Origin: Chara braunii
Lineage: Eukaryota > Streptophyta > Charophyceae > Charales > Characeae
Assembly (NCBI GenBank): GCA_003427395.1
Contig: BFEA01000556.1
Span: forward strand, 549,990 to 602,429
Length of the DNA stretch: 52,440 nucleotides
Reading direction: 5' to 3'
A model generated the notes under the pieces. It worked only from the letters and a program-made list of their open reading frames with translations. It was not told where the DNA came from and did not search any database. Shown piece by piece: positions 21,734 to 33,016 of this stretch; the stretch's first letter is position 1, and every line of letters begins with the position of its first letter. A program made the position numbers and the translations under genes.

Positions 21734-23705
21734 CTACTGGCCCGACGTGTTTCCCGGAGCAGTGCCAGAAGTACTAGCTACATTACTACCAACGGGATGG
21801 GAAGATCCCAACGTCTGCCCCGTCGTAGGCGGGGTCTTATCGGTCACCTTCTTGTTGCGGCACTTGAATTGGTTATGGCCATATTGACCACAATGAATAC
21901 AGGTCTGCCGTGTATACCGATCTCTCCACACGTCCGCTGTGAGACCCGCCTTCTCCCATGGGGGAGCGTTGGGGTCAACTTGACTCCTTGATCGGGAGCC
22001 TCCGTGGCGTCTACCGGTCGCCTTACCTTTTTGAGCTACGGCAGCGACTACTCCACCCTCTGAAGCTTCTGTGCTGCCAGCCTCTGAACCTACTCCCTCC
22101 TGGAAGTCGTCGTCTAATTCGATGGTTGAACCATCGTTATCGACAAACATAATGCGGCCCTTCGCCTTCCAGTTGGGAGGCTGTGTCTTCTTCCTACCGT
22201 CCGTTGTGGGATTATGTCAATGCCCTATCTTTGCCTCAAGGTCTAGGGCCTTCTTGCTGAACGAGGGGAAGTTGTGAACATTGATGTTGGCCTCACCTGC
22301 CAACTGATTCCTGAGAGGCATAGGAAAGCATCTCAGGTAGAAGGTGAGTAAAATCTGGGGGTCATAGCGCATCCCAGGGACAAAGATCAGACGCTCTACA
22401 GCGTCGATGGCCTCCCTTATTGACTTAAACTGCCTCGTGTGCAGTGTCAAGATCGCATCAGTGGCCTTTTGGGCCTCCTGACGATCATGCCACCTTTCTT
22501 CTACCATCTTGAGGAAGTCCTCCAGTTTCTGGTGGGCTGCCCAAGTGCGGAAGTCATGACCGTACCCCTGTAGTTGCAATAAACCGTTCAACCATCGTGC
22601 TGCACTACCCTCTAAATAGGATGCAGCCACAAGCACTTCCTCGTGCAGCAAGGTGAGCTTACACTTGACATAGATCGACACTGCCCTCAACCACGCGTCG
22701 AGGTCTTTGCCCCTCTTATCCCCTGTGAAGGGTTTGGGAGCGGCGATGGCCATCTTTGGTACCCACTATGTTTGTTTCGGTCCCTGCATCACTTCGGGCT
22801 GTGGACCTTGTGACATAGGCTGTTGTGCTAGCTGCTGGGGCTGTGTACCCTGCAGCTGTACGGGCTGCGAGACAGCAGGTTGCGTGGTAACCGCAACCTG
22901 CAACGGAGATTGGGTAAACACTGTTTGTACAGGAACCTGCAAACTAGATCCTGCTGATAACCCTCCTGACAGCGGCATGCCCAGGGAAACGATCGCGACC
23001 GATGATGGGGCTACGTATGGGGATACCCCAGTCACCGGTGGGACAAAAGGAGGAGGATGTACAACGGGCCAGGCACCAGGCCCGGACATCGGTGACGTTG
23101 CCTGCGCTCGCCCAGCCAACAGGGCCAGACTTTGTTGAATGTCCTGAAGGATGGTTGTCTGATGGTCCTGCATTTCAACTACATTTAGCAGGACGGACCG
23201 TATGGTCCTCACATCATCAGTCACGTGCGTCAGGTCCATCTCCTCTAACTCACTAACGTCTGCTTGTCTCCGCTGCATCCTGGCTCGTCCTCTAATCATC
23301 CTTTCTTTCTCCGCTTTTATCTACCCTAATGCCTTCTGTAGTTGCGCCTCCTGCAATGCTGCTTGTTGTATGGCGATCTCGTCGGAAGTCAACACTATTA
23401 GTTGGCTTGCCATTACGCCAGTGGACTGACTCAGGGTCTGCACGACCGTTGACCCTACAGCTCCTGAACTACTAGCCTAGGAACTCTGCTGCTCAGAAGT
23501 GGCCATGGCTGTTGAAAGTTGCAGCTTCACTTACGAATGCCCTGCTTGCCTCTTTAGCCCTGGCTCTCCTCTGCTGCTGCTGCCTCTCCCTACGTTGGCG
23601 GAACAAATATTTGTCACCCTCTGGACCTAATGCCAAATGGGCTACTGGGCGCCTTGCCGATCGCAAGATTCGGTCGTCCTCTCTAGTGTCATCCTCGTCG
23701 CTCAT
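21734..23705 (-). pseudogene. gag: Element C gag
   Basis: The likely start is the ATG at 23703-23705 (MSDEDDTREDDRILRS). After an Arg/Gln-rich helical part, broken by stops, come a helical and Pro/Gln-rich part (22766-23299) and the gag core (FTGDKRGKDLDAWLRAV, AASYLEGSAARWLNG; 22217-22753). Then follows a C-terminal part with a complete zinc knuckle CIHCGQYGHNQFKC (CX2CX4HX4C; 21734-22150). Stops lie between these pieces, for example a TGA near 22214. Order and motifs match gag of B. Confidence 0.82.
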
Positions 23706-24942
23706 AAGCTACAACACTGTACACAATCTGCACTAATGCACTTTGGATGCCTACCGCAGCGTAGTGCACAAACCAATTAATTAATTGGTGGCTATTTCGG
23801 AGTAGACACACTTGGGGTCAACAGGTAAGTCAGATTTCTACAAACGAAACTATTTTTAGCCTGATTAGTCCGCGAACAGAATGCACAATGAACAGTTACA
23901 ATTCTAATTATGTTGTCTGTCAGATGTCAAATGGTTGTACACCTAACTAATCAAAACATAAAAATAGAATCATTTGTGTGGATAGGACAGTATGGAATTT
24001 TTCTCAAACTTATCACCTGAAATCTACCCCTCCCTTAGTTCCCCCGAATGTCACTTGACGTCAGCGTCCCTAACCGATCCGGAGAGCATTGCGTGTCTAA
24101 AAGGTGTGTGTTCGGCCCACCCCTGTGCCCCGAGTATATGCTGAGCTGGCCAGCCCTGCACTGGATTATCCTCGCGTGCAGCGAGCCTTACAACCATTGG
24201 CTGATCCAGAGGCAATTTAACGACCGCCCCCAAGTGTCATCAGGAATTATTTTACGTCGCAGCAGGAGGACGATCACAGCCAATGGTTTCCCCGTCCGGT
24301 GCTTATTTAAAGACGCCCGGTCTCGTCTCCCTCTTAGGGCTGGCCTGCCCTTCAGTACCCATCTAACAGCGCAGCAAGCCAAACAAAGGACGAGCAGCAA
24401 AGCATGCGTGCTCTACTCCCGGCGGGTTGGCATGGTGACCATGACCCAGTGCTTCGTCCAGGGCCCTTCAGAACGCTCCGCCCATCTTTTCCCAGATGCT
24501 CCACGTGAACATTGCCGACTCTCGACACCTCACAATGAGAGGACTCTCAAGAAGGAACACACAACCTCATGGTAAGAAGTGTCGAAGAGGGTAGATAAGG
24601 TTAAGAGCAACGTACCTCAAATAGCTGCCCCCAACCACAGAGATAATCTCACGAGATGACCTGATGCCGATTGTGATGACCAGTCATTGCTTCGGCACAA
24701 CCAGCGTTACACACCGTTCCACCTCAGCACCAATCGCACATTAGATAGTTATCATCACACTGTCCAGGACCACATTACACCACGTAGCCTTCCTGACAAT
24801 CCCCTCACCTCCTGGGTCGCCACTACACTCGTTTCCGCCCTCCTCACTACACACCACTTACGGCCCAACTCACCAAGCAGACCGCATGTATGTACCGCAT
24901 AAGGCAGAAGACAAGCGCCATATGAGCGCAAATCGTACCACA
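23706..24942 (-). other. Element C untranslated leader
   Basis: About 1.24 kb between PBS and gag, nearly the same length as in B, with shared blocks such as those at 24116-24290 and 24427-24475. No conserved coding frame is seen. Confidence 0.7.
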
Positions 24943-24954
24943 GCTCCGATACCA
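24943..24954 (-). other. Primer-binding site of element C (initiator tRNA-Met)
   Basis: TGGTATCGGAGC lies on the minus strand, three bases (ATT) after the LTR end. It has the same one-base difference from the plant initiator tRNA-Met complement as element B. Confidence 0.88.
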
Positions 24955-24957
24955 AAT

Positions 24958-25881
24958 TGCAACGGAGATGAGCAATAGCGAACTTCAGCAATCAAACAGC
25001 ATCATATACACAAGACCAGATAGTCGTAACCTCGAACCAACAGCAGAATTGCATCACGAGTTTCACCAAATAAGAAGGCACCAAGAGCGCACAATTGACA
25101 ATGCTGGTAAAGTCTCATTATCATCATCAATGAAGAACCAATGTTGATATCCCATCGGGCGCTCGGCGCCCAGACTACAAATGGCAGATCCTATCTAGCC
25201 TATACTACAATGCCAAATGATGACGACAACAGCTTTCCCGAAGTACGAGCATGCAGCGACCAATGTCGCACGCTTCCAGCACCAGGTAAGTCTCTCGCCT
25301 CACTCACAACCTCGTACCCCAACACACAGATGCCACTTGCACCCAAGGACCACCCTGCGCCACACCCAGCTTACAGCAGCGCAGCTCGGCTATGGCTGCC
25401 TGCTCCCTTCCCTGCTCGCCCGTGAGCACGTGAGCGCTGGCCAGCAAATAGCGCAGCAGCGCTTGCGCAGCATGCAGCCAGCACCCGAATCCCGAATGCG
25501 GAGGCAGGCCCTTTGCTATATCGAAGTGGCCTGCCTGCGTCCAGTCCCAGGAAGCTTCCAGTAGGCCCCGGTAGCCTGAGGCACGGCACGATTGAGAACA
25601 GGCCTTGGGCCTGAGGTGGTTGCATGCACCCAACTGCCTTTGGCATTTGTTTGGCCCAGTACCCGTATCCAGCCCAGGGCCTGCTTTCCATACATTCACA
25701 CAGGCGGACCAGGGCCTGGGTTCTCTCAACCAACTGGCGCTGCGCAACTGCCTGAATTTCCCTAGTTGCGCGGTGGCCGAAATAGGGCCCCGAGGGCCTC
25801 GTCGAGCCTGCCTTCACTTAGGGCGGCTGACTGGCTTATAAAGGGAGGCCGAATGGGGCTCATAGAGGCAGTGGCCTCGCA
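24958..25881 (-). mobile_element. Element C 5' LTR
   Basis: The LTR is 924 bp, with TGCGAGG...TTGCA ends on the minus strand, next to the PBS on one side and the GCGG duplication on the other. It is complete, unlike its partner, which has a gap. Confidence 0.94.
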
Positions 25882-26074
25882 GCGGTTCAAATTTGAGAAA
25901 TGTTTTTGATGTGGCTTGAACCTGATACAATGATCACGACCAATTCACACCCAATTTGTCAACATGCAAACTCGCAACACATCCACACCAGGCTCGAACA
26001 CCCAAGAACGACGTAGCAGTTTCAACTTGCATACAAGTGGCAGCTATGGCTCCCTCATGACTTGACACAGGTCA

Positions 26075-26078
<4 letters not shown>
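25882..26078 (-). other. Flank of element C, possible host-gene continuation
   Basis: It starts with the second GCGG. On the minus strand 25882-25921 is open in frame with the sequence across element C and has an acceptor-like TATCAG upstream. No further exon is convincing before the CT microsatellite. Confidence 0.3.

Positions 26079-26161
<83 letters not shown>
26079..26161. repeat. (CT)n microsatellite
   Basis: An almost pure CT dinucleotide tract of about 80 bases. Confidence 0.97.
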
Positions 26162-26163
<2 letters not shown>

Positions 26164-26520
26164 GGTGCCCTGTGCTGTTGACTACCCTAGTGTCTCCAGC
26201 GAAGTCGCACTTGAAGTAAGTCACACAAGCAGACAGCTGTGATTCTGCAACAATTTGATTGACACGTGTTTTCCTCTGGCACTGTAGTGGCCTTTTGGAC
26301 CGGTAATGGTACCTGGCCTGTCGGCTGCGGTTTCTCACTAGGTTCCGGCAGCGGACTTCCCTTGGATGGTGCTGCTATTTCTGGGACTGAGACCTTTTTC
26401 GCGGACTGGACTCCTGCAGGTTACCAGAGACTTCTACCGACGCACTGGACCCTACACCGGCAATTCGACCTAGGGGCCCACCAGTTGGACTATGTTACAT
26501 GGTACACGGGGCCCTACCGT

Positions 26521-26729
26521 TTAAACCACCGGTGCTTGGTCCAGCTATCGGCCGTGGCGCTTTCCCGTTAACGCGCCGCGCCTTTAGGGCTTCGGGGTAC
26601 CGGACCACAATGGCTGGAAGCGCCAGCCAAAAAAATTTCAAAACGGTAGCCCAGCGCTTCGGCGAAAATTGGCGCGCAGGGGCATTCCAGGCTCGGCATC
26701 GATAGCTGGGCAAAGTACTGGTGGTTTAA
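26521..26729. mobile_element. MITE-like element with ~27-bp inverted termini
   Basis: The left end (AACCACCGGTGCTTGG..., up to CAGCTATCG) matches the reverse complement of the right end (26702-26727) at about 23 of 27 positions. The element is about 0.2 kb with no open frame of note. Flanking TA or TTAA on both sides would fit a Tc1/mariner-type or piggyBac-type duplication; the sequence does not distinguish them. Confidence 0.6.
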
Positions 26730-27540
26730 TGTTTCCATATTGGCGGGTGTGTTACACCCCTACTGGTATGACGACCTGCATCAAAGCTTCAGTTTTCAGA
26801 CAAGCGAGCAGTTGCATCACACACAGACCGACAACTCTTACTTCTGTCTTCCCTCGAATACAACGTATGGTCATTATAACTGCATTTCGGGCAACTTCTG
26901 GTCTAGATACAGCCATAGTGACTGTACAATTTATTCAGGGAAAGACTGTAGGAGAACTAGCTGCTTTGCACATGCCAAAGAGAAACGGCACAGAAGTAAA
27001 GAGGCATCCACGTCATGTCCGTGCGAAGGCCTGATGGAGTATATCGTCACTGCTCAAAAGCGTATGTTGATCAAGAAAGCAGATGAGATGAATCCCCAAG
27101 GATGATGGCATCCAGTATCACAATCGTGATGAAGTGATTGAAGAGCCAGCACCTTCTGTCGAGGATGTCAGTGTGATTTTCATGCATGTAGGCTTGAATG
27201 TAATTGGTCATGAAAATGTTTTGTGCTCAATGATCTCTGTCTCGCTGCGAGTGCTTCTGCCTCCACTTGGTTCATATGCAGTATTGACACAAGGGTGGGA
27301 GACTGTCAAGAAGCATTTTGTGTGGGGAGCTGGCGGCACTATTGATGCTGCTTTTCTTCATGAAGTAGGACGTCCTCCTCGACTTGGTCGCCTTTCAGCT
27401 TCCTGATGGTTTGCCTACGGCCTATTTGCAAGGGTAAATCTGGCGAGAAACATGGTAATCATCATCATCAGCAGCAGCAGCATATTCATTTTCACCATCG
27501 TTGTCTGACATGAGTATTGAAGTTTCAAATTGGGAGGGAT
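26730..27540. other. Unassigned; weak plus-strand open frames
   Basis: Frames at 26669-27034, 26740-27105 and 27134-27406 have a protein-like but unrecognised look (GKTVGELAALHMPKRNG in one frame). They could be decayed coding DNA. An ATC/AGC triplet microsatellite lies at about 27458-27482. Confidence 0.25.
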
Positions 27541-27994
27541 CCACTAACGGCAAAGTAGGACTGCACTAGTAAAGAGTCTCCCATCTTCTCTTCACTTCTC
27601 TGTACCTTTTTTTCATCTGACTTCTTTCTCTCCGCCTCCCTTCCATCCTGCTTCATCTCCTCTTCCTTCCCCCAACTCCTCCCCTCCGTTTTTCCCTTCA
27701 CTCTGTCCACTCTTCGCCTCTGCTTTCGCTTTCTGGTAACGCCGCTCCCCTTTTTTGAGGATGAAATGGGGTTAAGATGGGAGGAAGTGGAGGAGGGATG
27801 GGTGTGGGAGGGATTGGGTGGGATTGGGATATGAAGAAGGAGGGGATGAAGGAGGGAGCGAGGGGATGAGGCAGTTGTATTGGCGGTTTTCTGGAGAGAA
27901 GGGGGATTGGGGGAGTGTGGGTCTCACGTCACTCTCTATTTTTCTCTATTTAGATATCTTTCCAAAATTTAACTTCTTAAATTTCGAAATCTTT

Positions 27995-28180
27995 ACGCTG
28001 GACCCGTTTTCCAGCAGGTGATGCTCCCCACCAATAGATGGAGCCTACCCCTAGGTGCTCGCGGTGTCTGCTCTTATCAGCACCAGTAGCACTGGAGGGG
28101 GTTTTTTTTTTCTAACTTTTTTTTTTTAAGGCTCCATCTATTGGTGGGGAGCTGCACCTGCTGGAAACCGGGTCCAACGT
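27995..28180. mobile_element. MITE / foldback element with ~50-bp inverted termini
   Basis: The left arm from 27995 (ACGCTGGACCCG ... ATAGATGGAGCCT) pairs with the right arm ending at 28180 (AGGCTCCATCTAT ... CGGGTCCAACGT). The middle is T-rich. The element is 186 bp and non-coding. Partial copies of the terminus lie at 28217-28237 and 1440-1475. No clear target duplication is seen. Confidence 0.75.
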
Positions 28181-28216
28181 CCCTTACATCATGAAAAAAA
28201 CAGATGAAAACCCTTT

Positions 28217-28237
28217 GCTGGAAACCGGGTCCAGCGT
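28217..28237 (-). repeat. Extra copy of the MITE terminus
   Basis: GCTGGAAACCGGGTCCAGCG repeats the outer right end of the MITE just upstream. Here it closes with CAGCG, the exact complement of the left terminus CGCTG. Confidence 0.6.
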
Positions 28238-28406
28238 CCCATTCTTACTGGATTTTCAATCCAATAATAGGGCCTAGTCTATTCTACCAATGTTTGAAGG
28301 AAGAGTCCTACTAGTCATGAGGAAGCCTCTTCAGTCCGATATCTGACCGCCTGTTGGGAAGAATAAAACCTAGCCTCCTCCTAATAGGACCCTCTCCAGC
28401 CTGCTC

Positions 28407-28625
28407 CTATGCTATGTCCTCCCCTCCTCCAAACCACTCAAGATCCACCAACGCTAACGGAGCTGGTGGGAAGGGATCAGCAAACAGTTCGGGTGCTCTC
28501 AAAAAGGTCCCTGGTTGGATGTCTAACCAATTCTGAAAGTTAATCTGGTAATCCCGTTTGATCCTCCCCTTCTCCTCTTCCTCCCCTGGCCATATTATAT
28601 CCCACATAGTCTTTATATTGATCAT
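28407..28625 (-). CDS. Possible decayed coding fragment, unknown
   Basis: A 72-codon minus-strand frame (KRDYQINFQNWLDIQPGTF..., ending DLEWFGGGEDIA) has normal protein texture and continues open past one stop. I do not recognise it. It may come from an unannotated transposon or host exon. Confidence 0.2.
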   Translation of the reverse strand: MINIKTMWDIIWPGEEEEKGRIKRDYQINFQNWLDIQPGTFLRAPELFADPFPPAPLALVDLEWFGGGEDIA

Positions 28626-29231
28626 TTCCTAAGTAATTCCTAGTTGATTCCTAATTACATTCCTAAAATTGTAATTATGTTCCTACTTTAAATTCATATT
28701 TATGTTATGTGCCTGATTGAAACGATATCCAACATGGCATCCATACGTTCCCATACACGTGCAATGACAAGTGACCTTTCGAGGGAGCAATCCACATCAC
28801 ACTGGATGATAAGAATACACAGAGGAAGCACACAAACACCGAAAATAGAATTAAAATGAAAATCAATTCTAATTACCCTCTCTCCCCAAGTCAGTCAACA
28901 GCACAAATTTCCAAGGATCCCAACCACGTTATCAACACCCACGGACCTATTATTTACAAGATTTCATCGAAGTATCCGGGAGTGTTCGTCTTCCTCCCTC
29001 TTCCTCAAGCTCTAGCTATGGTGCTTGCCAGCACCCAACCTATCAAGCCTGCCAATCGCCACACACCCTCCTAAATCCAACACCCCTCTCTGCACCACTC
29101 AAGAAGCCCACTGCAGATGAACTTTCCACTCAGCAGGGGAGCGCAGCTCCCAGGATGATGAAGAAAAACAACAACTCGATGAAGATGAAGATCTGCCATG
29201 TCGAAGAAGAACCGCTGAAAGTGCAGCTTCG

Positions 29232-31908
29232 GTGGCAGCTGACCAAACCCCAACAACAAATATGAGGAAGCGCTCATCAGCACTTGGGCGCCTAGCCCAG
29301 CGCTGTCACCAATGGAGCTGGCCGGCCCCAGCTATAGCCCCCAGCAGCATGTGGAGAAGATGCCCTGCATACATGCCCACAATAACGCAGCAGAGAAGCA
29401 ACGTGACCTCCACCAAGACCCTGAAACAAAAGCAACGAAAAGAACCGAAAGAAAACTCTTCGGCCTCTGCCTACTTCTACCCGACTTTCCTAGACCTACA
29501 ACACAGCAGCCACCTACCCCCGGTGCTCCTCCCCTACGAGGGGGAGGTGTCGGAGGAGGAGGTTGTGGATGACGCGCCTCGGGCAGCGAGCGACGAGGCC
29601 GTTGACTGAGATGAGGAGTGGACCGACCCCGAGGAGATTGCATGTCGTGCAGATAAGAGCCTAGAGAGACTCTACTACGCACAGGGTGGAGATGTCACTG
29701 GGGCACAGCCTCGGACTGCGCTGATCAGAGCAGACGATGACCCTCCATGGGAGGCAAGCGGGACTCGGGCAGGCACAGACCATGGCACGGGACGTGGCGC
29801 GGGCACAAGCCGCACCGACCACCACACGGTCGAGGAGGGTGTTCGGTGTTGACAACGCTGACTCGGAGCAGGGCATTGAGGACGACGAGTCTTTATTGTG
29901 TGCATGTGATTTGTCGGCACCTCAGGTCGAGGGAGGATCTAAGCCTCTTAGACGGTCGAAGAGGCTGGTGAGCCGCGATAGTACAGCCGCCCAGACAGAG
30001 ACTGCTTGCTCGCAGCACCTAGAGGACTTACAGGCTGATGCGCCGGAGGGTGAGGAGCCTGAGCAGCTCACTCCAATTCGGAAGGAGGCATCACAGCATT
30101 CACAGGATATTCCTTCAGGTTTGCGGACGAGGGATTTCATGGTAGGTGGGGAGGGTACGTCCGGTAGCGGCATTGGCAGACGCCAGCACGTTCGAGTGGA
30201 GGACATGGCCGACTACTATCCTGCAGACATGTAGAGGGAGGAGACTTAGGCAGAGCGTGACGCGTGCATTGACGTCGAGGAGGAGAGTCGTTTGGCTCGG
30301 ATGCAGTGGGCAGGGAAAGTGGCTTATCTGGCGGAGGTGGAGCGTAGGAGACGGCTAGAGACCATCGGTGCAGGTGGCGATGCAGACAACGTGGAGGCTG
30401 TACTCGGAGAGGATGTTGCCTCGCAGCCTTTGGGTGGGGGATATGTTTCACCAGATCCACTGACGCCGCTGCCATACACGATCACCGACCGCCCTGCTGC
30501 GATGCACCATGCCACTCCCTCGCCTTCCCCGACCCTGACCGGACATGCTGTTGTTCCACCTGTATCTGCATCGCCTCCTGTACCATTCGGGTCGCCTGTG
30601 TCCCATGCTCCTCTTACCTCAGAGGCAGGAGGATCAGGCATGATGGACTCAGAGCGGATGTTGTGCGTGACGTTGTAGTCGGACTTATGGCACCCGGAGG
30701 TGCGGAGGTGGAGCAGGTATTCAGACATGAGGACGATGGTTGTGATGCCGGAGGTTTGGAACGATGCAGGCACCGAGGAGCCACAGATGGTGCCCCTTCA
30801 CGTTTAGCCCGTTGAGGACGAGGTTCCTGTAGGAGACATGAGACGAGGCAAAGAGGAGGAGTCAGGAGGACACGGAGCACAGGGCGAGCCACGAGCGGAT
30901 CTTCACACGGTAGGCTCGGTATCTGACAAGCAGGTGGTAGCAGCATACGAGGAGGAGAGGGCGGGTGTGGAGGATGTACTGGTGTCCGTGACGCATCTAC
31001 CACAGCTTATACCCCTGCCAGCCCTATATATTCTGGATCCCTACTGGTCGTGACGGATGTACTGGTGTCCGTGACGCATCTACCACAGCTTATACCCATG
31101 CCAGCCCTATATATTCTGGATCCCCCGGGAGCTTGGAGCGTGAGGAGGCGAACTCGGCGAGGATTAGAGAGGAGCGATAGGCTGCTCACAGTCATATGCG
31201 TCCACCAGCACTAGCCATGCCCTGCGCGCAAAGAATCGCCCAACATCCGACACCGGGAAGTGTTGTTGGGAGAGGACACATGTCTACCTCGTTGGCACCT
31301 TCACGGCAAGATGTTCGACAGTCTGACCAGCGTCCTTGGTCGACCTTGCAAAGAGAGAATGGGAAGCTTAGGAAAGAGGTTGTTGCGGCTGAGGCACGAT
31401 GCAGAGAGGAGAGACAGAGAGCAGAGAGAGAGGCAAAGAAGAGAGCTCTTGCAGAGAGAGAGGCAGAGGAGAGAGGACGGGCCGAGGGTGACAACGGGGG
31501 TCGAGCCGGTATCGGCACCGCGTGTCGTAGCTTGGAGTGAGACTTCCCGGGAGGATGCGAGATTTGCGCATACCAACCGCCCCAGAGCCGGGAGTGTAGA
31601 GCGGGGCGTACACCTCTGGCGAGGAGGCTTTGCCTATGCCCGCGGGGCAGAGACGTCATGACTCATTGATGGAGATAGAGGCTCATATAGCAGCCCACCA
31701 AGTAGAGATTGCAGCGTTGGAGGAGGCCTCATCATTGGCGAGGGTTAAGGAGGTTGCACGAGACGTCGATGCAGACACGAAGGAGGAGCCTATTGACGTG
31801 GTGAGGCGGGGAGAGAGAGAGAGGAGAGCGGCTTTTTCGACACGATCGGCCATACATGGTCCTCGATCAGTGGGCCGCGGTGGCGGGCGTGGTGCCGGCC
31901 AGTTATAG
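29232..31908 (+). pseudogene. Decayed gene for an acidic, coiled-coil, Gly-rich protein
   Basis: A series of plus-strand frames reads as one damaged product. It has a basic N-terminal part and an acidic stretch (GEVSEEEVVDDAPRAASDEA, then DEEWTDPEEIACRADKSLERL). A long Ser/Glu-rich middle follows (29737-30234), then AERDACIDVEEESRLARMQWA after in-frame stops (30292-30678). A coiled coil comes next (LQRENGKLRKEVVAAEARCRE with many Arg/Glu, 31343-31500) and a Gly/Arg-rich end (SVGRGGGRGAGQL). Frames change at about 29600, 29850, 31050 and 31545. No enzymatic motif is visible. It may be an accessory frame of a transposon or a relict host gene; function unknown. Confidence 0.45.
30972..31124. repeat. 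Tandem duplication, 83-bp period
   Basis: GGATGTACTGGTGTCCGTGA and about 55 following bases occur at 30972 and again at 31055, nearly identical. The duplication lies within the decayed gene and breaks its frame, which suggests a recent event. Confidence 0.9.
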
Positions 31909-32392
31909 GGACATGAGCCTTGCTCTGTTCTATGTATGTTTTGAGTTAACTCGGTTTTTCTTAGGTTTGTTTGTAATCTTCATTATGTAATATGTAAAAA
32001 GATCAGCGCAACTTCTTTACATTGGAGACACTCAGAGTTGATTGGCAGTTAGTTGACATACAGACGACGATTTTTGTACAGTGTCACGATGCTTGGTTAT
32101 TTTGTTTGTCATAGCACTCGTGTTGTTTGGTATTAGGCTTATTTCTATGTTACCAACTGTCCGATGGGGAGACGTCTCCCCCGGACGTCTCCGGGAGACG
32201 GTCAGGGGGGAGTTGTCCGGAAAATCGGACAACTGTTTTTTTGCGAAAAACAAAACAAAAAAAAATAAAAAATGAGGGGGTTCTGCGCACCACTAGGGGA
32301 CCCCCCCAAAAAAAGTTCAGCCAGTTCTGAGCAAAAACAAAAAAAAAAAATCAGATACGGTGGGGGAGGTGTGATGGAGTGTGGATAGAATG

Positions 32393-32700
32393 TGTGTGTG
32401 TGTGTGTGTGTGTGGATGTCGTTGTCACTGCAGCTGCTTCATCTGCTCCAACGGATGGTTCACTGCATGTGCAGCAGGTGCTGACTACACACACACACAC
32501 ACACATTTTATCCACACACAAACACAACGAGTGACATGCACGTGAGCACACATACATACAGTTACACACACACACACACTATCTACTCGCACACGCACAC
32601 AATGTCTGCACATACGCACGCACTATGTACACACATACAGATGCACTGTCTACACACACAAACACACACCGACACCCACGCACATACTCACACTCACACT
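32393..32700. repeat. TG and CA microsatellites
   Basis: (TG)n lies at about 32393-32412 and several CA-rich tracts at about 32487-32700, facing each other. Open frames here come from the repeats. Confidence 0.9.
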
Positions 32701-32945
32701 TACACTGGGAAGGAAACAGTAGCAAGGGCAAGGAAAAAGTTGTTTATTTTATTTTTTTGTATAACATAGTTTTATGTTTTATTTTAAATTTTAAATTTTA
32801 TAAAGAATCTCGTTTTATTTATTTTTTGAAGTTTTATAAAGAATTTTGATGTAACCCCAAGGCAAAAGTTGTTCAGTTTATTTTTGTGCATAATATATTT
32901 TGTTTTCGGAATTTTTTGAGTTTTTTTTTTTTTTTTTTTTTTTGG

Positions 32946-32961
32946 NNNNNNNNNNNNNNNN
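32946..32961. other. Assembly gap (16 N)
   Basis: The bases on both sides (about 32893-32945 and 33017-33068) are the same sequence, so the gap is probably a false join with the overlap duplicated. Confidence 0.95.
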
Positions 32962-32982
32962 AGATGGTGCTTTCATACCATT

Positions 32983-33016
32983 CTCTTATACACATCTAGA
33001 TGTGTATAAGAGACAG
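32983..33016. other. Nextera mate-pair junction adapter left in the assembly
   Basis: The segment is 34 of the 38 bases of the palindromic junction made by two Tn5 mosaic ends, including AGATGTGTATAAGAGACAG exactly. This is a sequencing-library sequence and no part of the genome. Confidence 0.96.

Larger units (their letters stand above)
17115..25881 (-). mobile_element. Element C: structurally complete Ty3/gypsy chromovirus
   Basis: This 8767-bp element has both LTRs (TG...CA), PPT, chromodomain, integrase, RNase H, RT, protease, gag, leader, PBS and a short target duplication, in minus-strand order. The LTRs differ by roughly 3% (about 25 differences counted by eye outside the gap), so it is younger than B but not new. 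Coding regions are broken by stops at 19939-19941, 20475-20477 and 20823-20825 and others in gag, and by frameshifts near 18310, 19670 and 20180. It could only move with proteins supplied by another copy. Confidence 0.93.

Noticed and set aside
4119-23705. Plus-strand open frames across the retroelements
   Set aside because: They are shadows of the minus-strand gag-pol frames, which carry the conserved motifs.
26266-26571. Plus-strand open frame of 101 codons
   Set aside because: It runs into the MITE at 26521, has no recognisable motif and starts without supporting context.
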